From Syntrophomonas sp. UBA5432 (GTDB lineage Bacteria; Bacillota; Syntrophomonadia; Syntrophomonadales; Syntrophomonadaceae), in assembly GCA_002424365.1 (NCBI GenBank), contig DIRQ01000064.1, forward strand, positions 1,296 through 29,822: a DNA stretch of 28,527 nt, read 5' to 3'. The translations under genes and the position numbers were made by a program. The notes under the pieces were generated by a model. That model ran no database searches. It was not told the origin of the DNA and saw only the letters and a list, made by a program, of their open reading frames with translations. Position 1 is the first letter of the stretch, and the number at the start of each line of letters is the position of its first letter. Positions 1 through 7,280 of the stretch are shown here, in pieces.

Positions 1-266
1 CCACCCTCAACCCCGCGAGGTGCAGCTTGTTGTAGGGACGGTACTTTTTTCATTCTAGTTTTACGGTCCAGTTCCCCGATAACGGTGGTAATCTCTTTTA
101 ATATATCTTCCGTTTCAGGGGGGGCTTTTGGTTTTTGGCTGGTGGGAGACTGTGGCTTTTGGGAAGCTGATTGTTTCTGGCCACAACCACTGGGAACCAT
201 TAAAATTATTAATAATATCAGTGTCAGGAACGCTGCCAGGATAGAGGGGAAACGTTTTGGACGCAA
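1..266 (-). CDS. Lipoprotein of unknown function, N-terminal part (runs off left edge)
   Basis: The minus strand carries an open frame that enters the window at its N-terminus and leaves at base 1. The likely start is TTG at 266, five bases after GAGGTGA. An in-frame GTG at 275 is an alternative with a poorer ribosome site. The product begins LRPKRFPSIL, continues with a long run of Leu/Ile/Val, then MVPSGCGQK. This looks like a type II signal peptide with a lipidated Cys near residue 28, although the -3 residue is Pro instead of the usual Leu. After the Cys comes a low-complexity linker rich in Q, S, P and K, then a polar segment (ETEDILKEITTVIGELDRK). About 88 residues are visible. No domain was recognised and its function is unknown; it is probably anchored to the outer face of the membrane. 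Confidence 0.6.
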   Translation of the reverse strand, partial: MRPKRFPSILAAFLTLILLIILMVPSGCGQKQSASQKPQSPTSQKPKAPPETEDILKEITTVIGELDRKTRMKKVPSLQQAAPRGVEG

Positions 267-552
267 ATCTGTCACCTCAATTTCTTCAATTTAAGGTTTG
301 GGCATTATTAATTATAATTTCCCTAAAAGCTTTATTGCATGCGAAAATGCCGCGATGTTATTTGAGTTTCCCGTCTTTTGCAAACTAATGGCAGGCAATG
401 TCGGGATTTCCACCGCTTAAGAGAGCTGGAGCTTTTTGCGATTGATGCACGGTTGGAGGTACAAAAGCAGGAGCGAGGCTGTATCGCCCGCTTTCAGATA
501 TTCTGGGATGCAACATAGAGGGGACTGGCTGATTTTGTTCCCTTGCTTCTCT

Positions 553-1113
553 CTACACTCCAGCTACACCACCGGAGACGATAAAGGTCATGAGGTCGGC
601 ACTACCCGTATCCAGAGGCTGAACCTGCTCTCGGGGGAAAACCAGCAATTGACCGGCGAAGTTATAGGATTGAGGCACATAAACTGATATGTACTCCTCC
701 AGCCCAAATTTAATCAAGGAGTCACAGGTAACAAACCCCAGTACATGGGCACTGCTATCTGGACCCAGCTTAACCAGTACCGGGCGGTTAAAGCTCTTCT
801 TTTCACCGGCAAAGGCGTTAAGCAGGTCTTTAATAGAACCATAAAGCAATTTAACCAAGGGGAGACGGCTCATCAGGCGGTCAAAAATTAGTAATAATTT
901 TTTAGTAAGGAAATTGGAAACCAGGAAACCGGTTAAGGTTATGATAACCAAGGTAGCCAGGAATCCCACTCCAGGAATAACGCCAATACCAGGAATAGGG
1001 ATTCTTAACAAACCATCCACCTTTATAAATAGTATGTATACTACATATAAAGTTACTACTATGGGTACCATGAAGAGCAATCCGTTAAGAAAATAGTTAG
1101 CCAACTTCTTCAT
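553..1113 (-). CDS. DUF502 family membrane protein
   Basis: This 186-residue protein has two N-terminal membrane segments, at about residues 8-30 and 48-70. They are separated by a Pro/Gly-rich turn (IPIPGIGVIPGVG), which is characteristic of the DUF502 family. After the second helix come a basic stretch (NFLTKKLL) and a soluble domain with NRPVLVKLGPD, HVLGFVT and YVPQS, also typical of the family. The length is close to the family norm. ATG at 1113 is preceded by GAAAGGA at a good distance, so the start is firm. The biochemical role of DUF502 proteins is not established; they are integral membrane proteins in many bacteria. The gene stands alone, with a hairpin and T-rich stretch separating it from the small gene upstream. 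Confidence 0.85.
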   Translation of the reverse strand: MKKLANYFLNGLLFMVPIVVTLYVVYILFIKVDGLLRIPIPGIGVIPGVGFLATLVIITLTGFLVSNFLTKKLLLIFDRLMSRLPLVKLLYGSIKDLLNAFAGEKKSFNRPVLVKLGPDSSAHVLGFVTCDSLIKFGLEEYISVYVPQSYNFAGQLLVFPREQVQPLDTGSADLMTFIVSGGVAGV

Positions 1114-1130
1114 ATACTTAATCCTTTCAA

Positions 1131-1173
1131 ATTAAAACGAAAAATGCCATAGCTTATAACTTACCAGCTATGG
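1131..1173 (-). terminator. Probable rho-independent terminator of the small membrane protein gene
   Basis: CCATAGCT at 1147-1154 and AGCTATGG at 1166-1173 form a perfect 8-bp inverted repeat with an 11-base loop. Read on the minus strand, the stem is followed by CATTTTTCGTTTTAAT. The stem overlaps the last codons of the 40-residue gene, and the stop codon begins at its edge. It lies between that gene and the DUF502 gene, so it may separate the two transcripts. The stem is short and AT-containing, so it is of moderate strength. Confidence 0.5.
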
Positions 1174-1276
1174 AGCTAAATAGATATATAGTTAGAATCC
1201 CAATTAGCAGGAATCCTAATCCAACTGCTACACCCAATTTATTTTCTGTGATAAACGCCTTTATTTTATCTAACAC
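1154..1276 (-). CDS. Small single-helix membrane protein (40 aa)
   Basis: A GTG at 1276 is preceded by AAGGTGA with close spacing and opens a 40-codon frame ending in TAA. The product starts VLDKIKAFITENKLG, an amphipathic basic stretch. One hydrophobic helix follows (about residues 16-36: VAVGLGFLLIGILTIYLF), then a short tail SSIAGKL. The layout loosely recalls the start of small DUF2273-type membrane proteins, but it is shorter and I cannot assign a family. A terminator-like hairpin directly at its stop codon supports it being a real transcription unit. Confidence 0.5.
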   Translation of the reverse strand: MLDKIKAFITENKLGVAVGLGFLLIGILTIYLFSSIAGKL

Positions 1277-1404
1277 TTTATCACCTTGCTCATATAGGGA
1301 TATTAAGATTATACACGCTAATAGTTCTACATAATCTTATTTATACCTGCACGGGAGATTACATAATTTTAGGAAAAATTCCGACGATTCTTCTGTTTCC
1401 CTTA

Positions 1405-2886
1405 TTATCTGCAGGTAATGAAAATTTTGGCCAGGTTAGGGTCAAACTGGGAGCCGGCATAGCGCATAATTTCCTCCAGGGCCTCATTATGGCTCATTGA
1501 TTTCTGGTAGGGACGACCATGTACCATGACATCATAGGCGTCGGCAATAGCAAGTATACGTGCGTTAAGTGGTATATCCGTACCCTTTACCTCCAAAGGG
1601 TAACCGCTACCATCCCAGCGTTCGTGGTGCATTAGTATAGATTCAGCTATAGGGGACAGGTCAGGGGAGGATAAAGCTATGCGATAACCTATTTCCGGAT
1701 GTTTCTTAATTATCTCCCATTCCTCGGGGGTAAGTCGGGTTGGCTTATCCAGAATACTACCAGGTATGGCGATCTTACCTATATCATGCAGCGATGCCAG
1801 CAGGGTTAGATTATCCATCTCATTTTCCGGCAGAGCCAACGCCTGACCCAACTGAACTACCATTCTCCGCAGACGACTGGTATGTTCACGGGTTTCATGG
1901 CTTTTCATCCAGAGGGTTTTTTCCAGCGAGGTGATAAAAACACTGCGATTACTCTTATGCTCCAGGAGCTTATTGCGGTACATGCGGTCTTCAGCTTCCT
2001 TAATAATATCCAGGGTATTTTGCCAACTGTATTCCTTGGTAGATACACCCAGAGATATACTAATTTGCAAGGGGTAAGAACCGGCTTTACGGCAACTATT
2101 TTTAATCCGCTTATGTATTTTAAGGGCCTCTTCTTCATCAGTTTGGGGAAGCAAAATGGCAAACTCGTCACCACCCCAGCGGGCAATGATATCGTCGTTC
2201 CGGCAAGCTTCTTTAAGCAAACTGGCGGTACTGGTTAACAGTTCATCACCATCATGGTGGCCGAAGGCATCATTAACCAGCTTTAAACCATTAACATCAC
2301 CAATTATAATACTGATAGGTAATTGCCGCTCTGTATCCAGGCGTTTAAGTTCTTCCTCAAAAAATGCACGGTTGTAAAGCCCGGTTAGTTTATCGTGATA
2401 GCTTAAATAGCGAATTTTTTCCTCATCCTGTTTTTGCCGGGTAATGTCTCGCACTGACTCGATAGCCCCTGTTTTATTACCCTGCTCATCATATAACGGT
2501 GAAGCTATGGCGTAGAGGATAGCTCCTTGCGAATCTATATAAGGACAAAAGGTTTCGGCAGCCAAAGTTTCTTCCCGGATATGTTCTACTTCACCATATT
2601 GTTGCCATGATTCTTTGTCGTTGTTCAGGACAATATCTAACAAGGTGGGACGAGGAAGTCCGTAAAAAGGCAGGGCATAGGCATGATTTCCTTTTCCTAA
2701 CATCTCTGCAGCCTCGACCCCGGTCATATCTTCCATAGCCCGGTTCCAGGCAATAATCTTACCTTCTTGATCAACCACTGCAGTAGCATCAGGGAGAAAA
2801 CTGATAATATTGGCTAGCAGTTGCTTGGATTGGCGTAAAGCTTGTTCGGCTTGTTTTTGTTCGGTAAATCTATCGTTATTATTCAT
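1405..2886 (-). CDS. PAS-GGDEF-HD-GYP cyclic-di-GMP signalling protein
   Basis: This 493-residue protein has a PAS domain (about residues 20-150) followed by the IESVRDITRQKQ linker typical of PAS C-caps. Next comes a GGDEF domain (about 165-320) with an intact active-site motif (RWGGDEFAILLP). Last is an HD-GYP domain (about 330-490) with LLASLHDIGK and HHERWDGSGYP. It therefore pairs a diguanylate cyclase-like module with a c-di-GMP phosphodiesterase module. Which activity dominates cannot be read from sequence. No membrane segment is seen, so it is probably cytosolic. ATG at 2886 has GGGGTGA upstream, inside the preceding GGDEF-remnant frame; the two frames overlap by four bases (ATGA), which suggests translational coupling. 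The input sensed by the PAS domain is unknown. Confidence 0.9.
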   Translation of the reverse strand: MNNNDRFTEQKQAEQALRQSKQLLANIISFLPDATAVVDQEGKIIAWNRAMEDMTGVEAAEMLGKGNHAYALPFYGLPRPTLLDIVLNNDKESWQQYGEVEHIREETLAAETFCPYIDSQGAILYAIASPLYDEQGNKTGAIESVRDITRQKQDEEKIRYLSYHDKLTGLYNRAFFEEELKRLDTERQLPISIIIGDVNGLKLVNDAFGHHDGDELLTSTASLLKEACRNDDIIARWGGDEFAILLPQTDEEEALKIHKRIKNSCRKAGSYPLQISISLGVSTKEYSWQNTLDIIKEAEDRMYRNKLLEHKSNRSVFITSLEKTLWMKSHETREHTSRLRRMVVQLGQALALPENEMDNLTLLASLHDIGKIAIPGSILDKPTRLTPEEWEIIKKHPEIGYRIALSSPDLSPIAESILMHHERWDGSGYPLEVKGTDIPLNARILAIADAYDVMVHGRPYQKSMSHNEALEEIMRYAGSQFDPNLAKIFITCR

Positions 2887-3134
2887 ATTTTCACCCCGTA
2901 ATCAGCAAAAACATCAACATTAACCCCGGGCGGGCGCTGCTTACTAATCTCTCCATTAACCCGCTGCAACGCTGTCTGCGCCTCTTCCAGGGAGGTAGAG
3001 GGGAATAGCACTATAAATTCATCTCGCCCGAAGCGTCCCACCGTATCCATCGACCGAATAGTTTTGGTAATAATATTTGTGGTAGCTTGTACTGGGAACA
3101 TGATTGCTAATAGAGATAAAGCTAGCAGCAACAT
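2883..3134 (-). pseudogene. Remnant of a second GGDEF domain
   Basis: This 83-codon frame encodes the C-terminal half of a GGDEF domain: IRSMDTVGRFGRDEFIVLFP, then STSLEEAQTALQRVN and a final VFADYGV. The motif reads GRDEF, with Arg at the second Gly, so catalysis is unlikely. The N-terminal half of a normal GGDEF domain is missing and is replaced by a hydrophobic start (MLLLALSLLAIMF). A stop codon lies shortly upstream in frame. It looks like a decayed diguanylate cyclase gene truncated at its 5' side. It could still be translated, because its stop overlaps the start of the next gene and it carries that gene's ribosome site. Confidence 0.55.
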
Positions 3135-3505
3135 TATTCCCGTCAGAGTAAATTAAAACTTTTTAGTTAACCGTCTCAGAATATTTTTCTCCCAGCATAT
3201 TCTTTTGAGGAAGTCCTGGTTTTTGTCCTATTAAGCATAAAATTACGACAAAGTACCTATTCTATTAGTTGTGACATTATTCCTGCTTATGATGGTAAGA
3301 AAGTCATAAAAGTCCAATATAAATGGAGTTAAACTTCTCCAGGCGACAAACAACTAAAAAACCAACCGGGACCATTATCACAACTGGTGGGGCCAAAATC
3401 CTATGGCAGAAGCTGCGATTAGATGCGGCAAGCTCATAATGGCAATAGATTGGAGTAGAAAGATATAGTTTTTTGGGTTAGAATCTTTTTCAGAGTTAAT
3501 CTTAA
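3135..3505. other. Intergenic region, nothing recognised
   Basis: About 370 bases lie between the divergent GGDEF remnant and the VUT transporter. I looked for a preQ1 riboswitch, which often precedes transporters of this family, and found no convincing consensus. The sequence contains short dyads only (for example ACCA and TGGT around 3372-3392) and no long open frame. It presumably contains the promoter of the transporter, but no clear -35/-10 pair was seen. Confidence 0.4.
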
Positions 3506-3532
3506 TTGTACTGTGACAGAACTGGTGAAGGA

Positions 3533-4189
3533 ATGAAAGGTTTGAATAAACGCGAGATTGTTTCCATAGCTTTTGTAGTTAGCCTTTTGATTAGTAATAT
3601 TCTGGCGGTCAAATTAATGGCGATTGGGCCTTTGGTACTTCCAGCCGCAGTCATTATCTATCCGTTTTGTTTTATGCTGGGGGACATTATTACTGAAGTA
3701 TGGGGTTATAATTATGCTCGTAAGGTAATATTTGTGGGTTTTTTTGCTAATGCAGCTATGGTTCTTTTCAGCTACCTGGGTGGATTACTGCCAGCAGCAA
3801 CGGCATGGCCTCACCAGGATGCATATATGGCTATCTTTACCATGGTACCCAGAATAGTGGTAGCAAGTTTTATTGCCTATCTACTAGGGGAACTGCTTAA
3901 CAGCTATTCCCTGGAAAAAATTAAATCCTGGACCGGGGTACGGTTGCTTTTTATTCGTACCATTGGCTCCTCACTTATTGGACAACTAGTTGATACCGGA
4001 GTATTTATAACCCTGGCCTTTTACGGTTTAGTACCTAATCAGGTCCTCTTAATTATGATGCTAAGCCAGTACCTGGTAAAAGTAGGATTGGAAGCCGTCG
4101 CCGGCACTCCATTAGCTTACCTGATGGTAAACTGGGCCCGGGATGACAGAAGTGATACAAAAATGGAAGACCCAATTCGCTTTAGCTAA
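3533..4189 (+). CDS. VUT family (YhhQ-type) queuosine precursor transporter
   Basis: The protein is an integral membrane protein with about six hydrophobic segments. It carries family hallmarks: an early SNILAVKLM, then PFCFMLGDIITEVWGYNYARKVI, and a late RTIGSSLIGQLVDTGVFITLAFYG. These match the vitamin-uptake-like transporter (VUT, YhhQ) family, members of which import 7-cyano-7-deazaguanine or related precursors for queuosine tRNA modification. Substrate is inferred from the family. I place the start at ATG 3533 (MKGLNKRE). A TTG at 3506 in the same frame would add nine residues but has little ribosome-site support; GGTGAAGGA precedes 3533 closely. The gene overlaps or nearly abuts the MoaD-like gene, so the two are probably co-transcribed. 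Confidence 0.85.
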   Translation: MKGLNKREIVSIAFVVSLLISNILAVKLMAIGPLVLPAAVIIYPFCFMLGDIITEVWGYNYARKVIFVGFFANAAMVLFSYLGGLLPAATAWPHQDAYMAIFTMVPRIVVASFIAYLLGELLNSYSLEKIKSWTGVRLLFIRTIGSSLIGQLVDTGVFITLAFYGLVPNQVLLIMMLSQYLVKVGLEAVAGTPLAYLMVNWARDDRSDTKMEDPIRFS

Positions 4190-4214
4190 TCTGGATTTTA
4201 TCAGCAGAAAGGAG

Positions 4215-4448
4215 TTGATTAACATCAAAGTTACAGTTAGGCTTTTTGCTACCCTGCGTCAAGGTCGTTTTAAAGAGCAAGTATTTGATTATGAAGAGGG
4301 CACAACAGTTGCAGATGTAATTGAACAGCTGAATATACCCCATAAAGAACTGGGTATCGTTTTTTTAAACGGTAAACATACCGAACTTCAAAAAATCCTG
4401 CATGATGTGGATATCCTCTCTATTTTCCCTCCGGTTGGAGGAGGCTAA
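4215..4448 (+). CDS. MoaD/ThiS-family sulfur carrier protein
   Basis: A small beta-grasp protein beginning IKVTVRLFATLRQGR, with VADVIEQLNIP, GIVFLNGKH and DVDILSIFPPVGGG. The C-terminal Gly-Gly is the tail that is adenylated and thiocarboxylated in MoaD and ThiS. MoaD-type carriers donate sulfur for the pterin of molybdenum and tungsten cofactors, so its place next to an AOR operon makes sense. The start is uncertain. AAAGGAG at 4208-4214 directly abuts TTG 4215 with no spacing. At ideal distance there is only ATC 4224, which is exactly where family members begin (MKVTVRLF). An ATG at 4143, inside the transporter gene, is also in frame. It lies about 500 bases before the AOR genes and outside their sigma-54 transcript. 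Confidence 0.8.
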   Translation: MINIKVTVRLFATLRQGRFKEQVFDYEEGTTVADVIEQLNIPHKELGIVFLNGKHTELQKILHDVDILSIFPPVGGG

Positions 4449-4555
4449 TTTTTTATGGAGGGCTTACCAGCCCTCTAATGCCACACTCCTATTACACATT
4501 TCTTTAATTCACATACCAATTAAGACCATTTGCATAACAGATATATGTATCTAAA

Positions 4556-4604
4556 TGTTACAATTCCCTGAAAAGTGTGACGCTAACGTTACAACGGTGT
4601 TACA
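4556..4604 (+). promoter_or_regulatory. Candidate enhancer sites for the sigma-54 activator
   Basis: Three copies of GTTACA occur here (TGTTACA 4556-4562, GTTACA 4588-4593, TGTTACA 4598-4604). TGTGAC at 4576-4581 forms an imperfect dyad with the second copy, with a six-base spacer. The cluster ends about 45 bases upstream of the -24 element, which is where activators of this class usually bind. The link to the activator encoded at 10402-12408 is inference. Confidence 0.5.
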
Positions 4605-4645
4605 TTATTTTTGCCTGCAAGTTGCATTATAGGGCTTCTCTATGG

Positions 4646-4662
4646 TTGGCATGATGTTTGCA
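4646..4662 (+). promoter_or_regulatory. Sigma-54 (-24/-12) promoter of the AOR operon
   Basis: TTGGCATGATGTTTGCA contains the invariant GG (4648-4649) and GC (4660-4661) exactly ten bases apart, with consensus TGGCA and TTGCA flanks. Transcription would start near 4673. A sigma-54 activator gene sits at the end of the downstream gene set, which strongly supports the call. Confidence 0.85.
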
Positions 4663-4790
4663 ACTAGATATAGGCAAACAGTTTTATACCGGGGGGAAGC
4701 ACCAACAGTCGTAGCAGCAGTTTTTACCTTCCTAATACTATTAGATAAACTAGTTAACTTACCCTCAATTCCCCCCTTTTTAATCATGAA

Positions 4791-4846
4791 AGGTTTATGA
4801 TAAACCTCCGGAAAGGTAGAATCAGGGGTTTATCAATAAACTTTTT
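4791..4846 (+). promoter_or_regulatory. Paired GTTTAT/ATAAAC palindromes in the AOR leader (tandem operators or attenuator)
   Basis: AGGTTTA (4791-4797) pairs with TAAACCT (4801-4807). GGGGTTTA (4825-4832) can pair with TAAACTTT (4837-4844, including G-U pairs), followed by a T-run. GATAAACCTC (4799-4808) can instead pair with GGGGTTTATC (4825-4834), which would break both of the other hairpins. This is either a pair of tandem protein-binding sites or an antiterminator/terminator switch. No known riboswitch class was recognised. Confidence 0.45.
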
Positions 4847-4948
4847 AGGGAAGAAGGGATAGCGTTATCTTTATGCCGGTTGGAAACGTAGCCAAATAAT
4901 TTAAACAAGGAGGTGAAACTGGTTTTCTATGGAAAAACCAGGACATTA

Positions 4949-5425
4949 ATGGAAAAAATTTTAGTAGTTCAACCTGAAAAATGCACCGGTTGCCGTACTT
5001 GCGAACTTATATGTTCATATACCCACACCGGTGAGGTTAACCCGGCTCGGGCTCGTATATCCGTATTCAGCTTTGAAAAAATTGGTTTTTCAACTCCAGT
5101 AGTATGCCAACAATGTACTTCATCCGCATGTATGGCTGTATGTCCGGTAGGAGGTATTTCCCGGGATGATAACGGGGCCATGACAGTTAACCATGACAGA
5201 TGTCTACGTTGCAAGATGTGTGCTATTGCCTGCCCTCTGGGAGCTACTCTCTACGATTATGTTGAAGATAAGATGGTAAAATGTGACCTCTGTGGTGGGG
5301 ACCCCGCCTGTGTTAAACTGTGTCCCTCCGGTGCTATTAGCTACCAGGATGCTAATGCCGCCAATTTTGCAAAACGTAAAGAATATGCTGCCAGGTTCAA
5401 AGATGTCTACGAGGAGGTGGGCTAG
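4949..5425 (+). CDS. Polyferredoxin (four [4Fe-4S] sites), AOR partner subunit
   Basis: This 158-residue iron-sulfur protein is of the HycB/AorA kind. Four Cys groups are visible: CTGCRTCELIC, CQQCTSSACMAVCP, CLRCKMCAIACP and CDLCGGDPACVKLCP, enough for four [4Fe-4S] clusters. Such proteins carry electrons between the AOR catalytic subunit and other electron-transfer subunits. ATG at 4949 (MEKILVVQPEKC) has AGGA five bases upstream and fits the family N-terminus. A GTG at 4913 would extend the frame but overlaps the strong AAGGAGGTGA and gives residues unlike the family. It is the first gene after the sigma-54 promoter, and the AOR gene follows three bases after its stop. Confidence 0.85.
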   Translation: MEKILVVQPEKCTGCRTCELICSYTHTGEVNPARARISVFSFEKIGFSTPVVCQQCTSSACMAVCPVGGISRDDNGAMTVNHDRCLRCKMCAIACPLGATLYDYVEDKMVKCDLCGGDPACVKLCPSGAISYQDANAANFAKRKEYAARFKDVYEEVG

Positions 5426-5428
5426 GTT

Positions 5429-7237
5429 ATGTATGGATGGATAGGAAATATGATACGGGTAAACTTAACCGATAAGACTATAAAGTTAGAAAAACCAGAT
5501 AATGATGACTTGAAAAATTATATTGGTGCTCGGGGTCTGGGAACAAGACTTTACACTAAAGAGGTTGACCCTAAGATAGATCCCTTAAGCCCGGAAAATA
5601 AAATGATATTTTTAACTGGTCCCCTCACCGGTACCCTGGCCGGATCAGGCGGACGTTTTAATGTAGTTACCAAAGGCCCCTTAAATGGGACTATTGCTGC
5701 TTCCAACTCCGGTGGAAACTGGGGCCCGGAGCTGAAATTTGCTGGTTATGATGGCATTATCTTTGAAGGGTGCGCAGAAAAACCGGTATATCTATGGATT
5801 AACAACGATCAGATAGAGCTGCGCGATGCTGAAGACCTCTGGGGCAAGGATGCTCATGATACTACTGATCTGGTCAAGGCTGCTACTGATGAAGAAGCTA
5901 AAGTAGCCTGTATTGGACCAGCTGGCGAGAACCTGGTCAAATTTGCCTGCATTATGAACGAATATAATCGTGCTGCCGGACGTTCCGGAGTAGGCGCAGT
6001 TATGGGCTCCAAAAACCTGAAAGCTGTTGCCGTGCGCGGTACCAAGGGAATTAAAATTGCCGATTATGAAGGATTTTTAAATGCTATTACCGATACCCGG
6101 GCCAAACTGAAAGCCCATCCGGTAACTGGTGCGGGACTGGCTGCCTATGGCACTAACGTACTGGTTAATATATTAAATGAACATGGTGGCCTGCCGGTTA
6201 AGAACTTTAGTGAAGCCGCAGTTTATCCTAATGCGGAGAAAATTTCCGGCGAATATCAAGCGGAGCATAACCTGATACGTAACAAAGGTTGTTTTGGCTG
6301 TCCCATCGGCTGTGGCCGGGTCAGCAAGAATAAAGTTAACTTTAAAGGCATAGGGGAAGGCCCTGAGTATGAAGCTACCTGGGGCTTTGGTTCTAATTTG
6401 GATATAGACGATTTTGAAGCTGTTTCCAAAGCTAATTTCCTCTGTAACGAATTAGGGATGGATCCTATTACCATGGCAGGTACTATTGCCTGTGCCGTAG
6501 AGATGGTAGAAAAGGGATTTATTCCTCGGGAAAAGGCTGACCTGAATTGGGGCGACACTGAAATGCTGGTAGAAATGACCCGCAAGACCGCCTACCGTGA
6601 AGGTTTCGGCAATGAACTGGCGGAAGGTTCCTACCGCCTGGCCGAGAGTTATGGTCATCCCGAATATTCCATGACCGTTAAAAAACAAGAACTACCGGCC
6701 TATGATCCCCGGGGACAACAGGGTATTGGCTTGAACTATGCCACTTCCAACCGGGGTGGATGTCATGTTCGCGGTTATATGACCTCCCCTGAGGTACTGG
6801 GTATTCCGGAAAAGGTAGATCCGGATGCTATCGAGGGCAAACCGGGTCTACTGAAGATATTCCAGGATCTTACCGCTCTGGTCGATTCCGCTGGAATATG
6901 TTTATTTACCACCTTTGGTATAGGTTTACCGGAAATAGCTGAAGAGCTGCGTACAGCCACCGGTTTGAATCTTAGTGATGAAGAGTTCCTGTTAGTTGGC
7001 GAACGGGTATGGAACCTGGAAAAGGTATTTAACCTGCAAGCCGGGTTAAGCAAGAAGGACGACACCCTTCCGCCTCGACTCTTGAACGAACCGATGAAAG
7101 GCGGGCCTCATAAAGGTCATGTAGTACAGCTTGATGAGATGCTGACGGAATATTATCAACTCCGGGGCTGGGATGAGAATGGAGTTCCGGGTCAGGCTAA
7201 ACTGAATGAACTTGGTATGACCGATGTAGCTATCTAA
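5429..7237 (+). CDS. aor: Aldehyde:ferredoxin oxidoreductase, tungsten-pterin family
   Basis: This 602-residue protein matches the AOR family along its length. The N-terminal domain carries LTGPLTGTLAGSGGRFN and the bis-pterin-binding region (EYNRAAGRSGVGAVMGSKNLKA). The [4Fe-4S] ligands are visible as CFGCPIGC (Cys288, Cys291, Cys295) plus Cys491 in DSAGICLF, the same spacing as in characterised archaeal AOR. Enzymes of this family oxidise aldehydes to carboxylic acids with ferredoxin, or run in reverse, using a tungsten bis-pyranopterin cofactor. Which aldehyde is used cannot be told. GAGGAGG precedes ATG 5429. BamB-type benzoyl-CoA reductase subunits share this fold, but no other benzoyl-CoA pathway gene is present, so AOR proper is preferred. 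Confidence 0.9.
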   Translation: MYGWIGNMIRVNLTDKTIKLEKPDNDDLKNYIGARGLGTRLYTKEVDPKIDPLSPENKMIFLTGPLTGTLAGSGGRFNVVTKGPLNGTIAASNSGGNWGPELKFAGYDGIIFEGCAEKPVYLWINNDQIELRDAEDLWGKDAHDTTDLVKAATDEEAKVACIGPAGENLVKFACIMNEYNRAAGRSGVGAVMGSKNLKAVAVRGTKGIKIADYEGFLNAITDTRAKLKAHPVTGAGLAAYGTNVLVNILNEHGGLPVKNFSEAAVYPNAEKISGEYQAEHNLIRNKGCFGCPIGCGRVSKNKVNFKGIGEGPEYEATWGFGSNLDIDDFEAVSKANFLCNELGMDPITMAGTIACAVEMVEKGFIPREKADLNWGDTEMLVEMTRKTAYREGFGNELAEGSYRLAESYGHPEYSMTVKKQELPAYDPRGQQGIGLNYATSNRGGCHVRGYMTSPEVLGIPEKVDPDAIEGKPGLLKIFQDLTALVDSAGICLFTTFGIGLPEIAEELRTATGLNLSDEEFLLVGERVWNLEKVFNLQAGLSKKDDTLPPRLLNEPMKGGPHKGHVVQLDEMLTEYYQLRGWDENGVPGQAKLNELGMTDVAI

Positions 7238-7280
7238 ATACGATTAAAAGCTTCATTAACTGTATCACCTTCCTTTAATA

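Larger units (their letters stand above)
4449..4948 (+). other. Regulatory intergenic region ahead of the AOR operon
   Basis: This 500-base gap holds, in order: a hairpin after the MoaD-like gene (GAGGGCT 4458-4464 with AGCCCTC 4469-4475, no following T-run), a cluster of TGTTACA repeats, a sigma-54 promoter, and a leader of about 240-275 bases. Within the leader are two GTTTAT/ATAAAC palindromes and a strong ribosome site. I see no supported coding frame here apart from a possible six-codon leader frame (4929-4949). Confidence 0.6.

Noticed and set aside
85..294. Plus-strand open frame of 69 codons at the left edge
   Set aside because: It is antisense to a minus-strand lipoprotein start with a signal peptide and a good ribosome site, and has no recognisable domain.
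436..687. Plus-strand open frame of 83 codons
   Set aside because: It overlaps the end of the DUF502 gene in antisense, has TTG as start without a ribosome site, and shows no domain.
3135..3505. preQ1 riboswitch ahead of the VUT/YhhQ transporter
   Set aside because: The expected small stem with an A-rich tail and pseudoknot partner could not be found; only scattered short dyads are present.
4458..4475. Rho-independent terminator after the MoaD-like gene
   Set aside because: The GAGGGCT/AGCCCTC hairpin is strong, but no T-run follows on the plus strand, so it is only described inside the intergenic entry.
4673..4912. Molybdenum/tungsten cofactor riboswitch in the AOR leader
   Set aside because: The context fits and there are palindromes, but I could not match the Moco RNA consensus; a covariance search is needed.
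5429..7237. BamB-type class II benzoyl-CoA reductase
   Set aside because: Subunit layout is similar, but no other genes of benzoyl-CoA degradation are present and the sequence reads as AOR proper.
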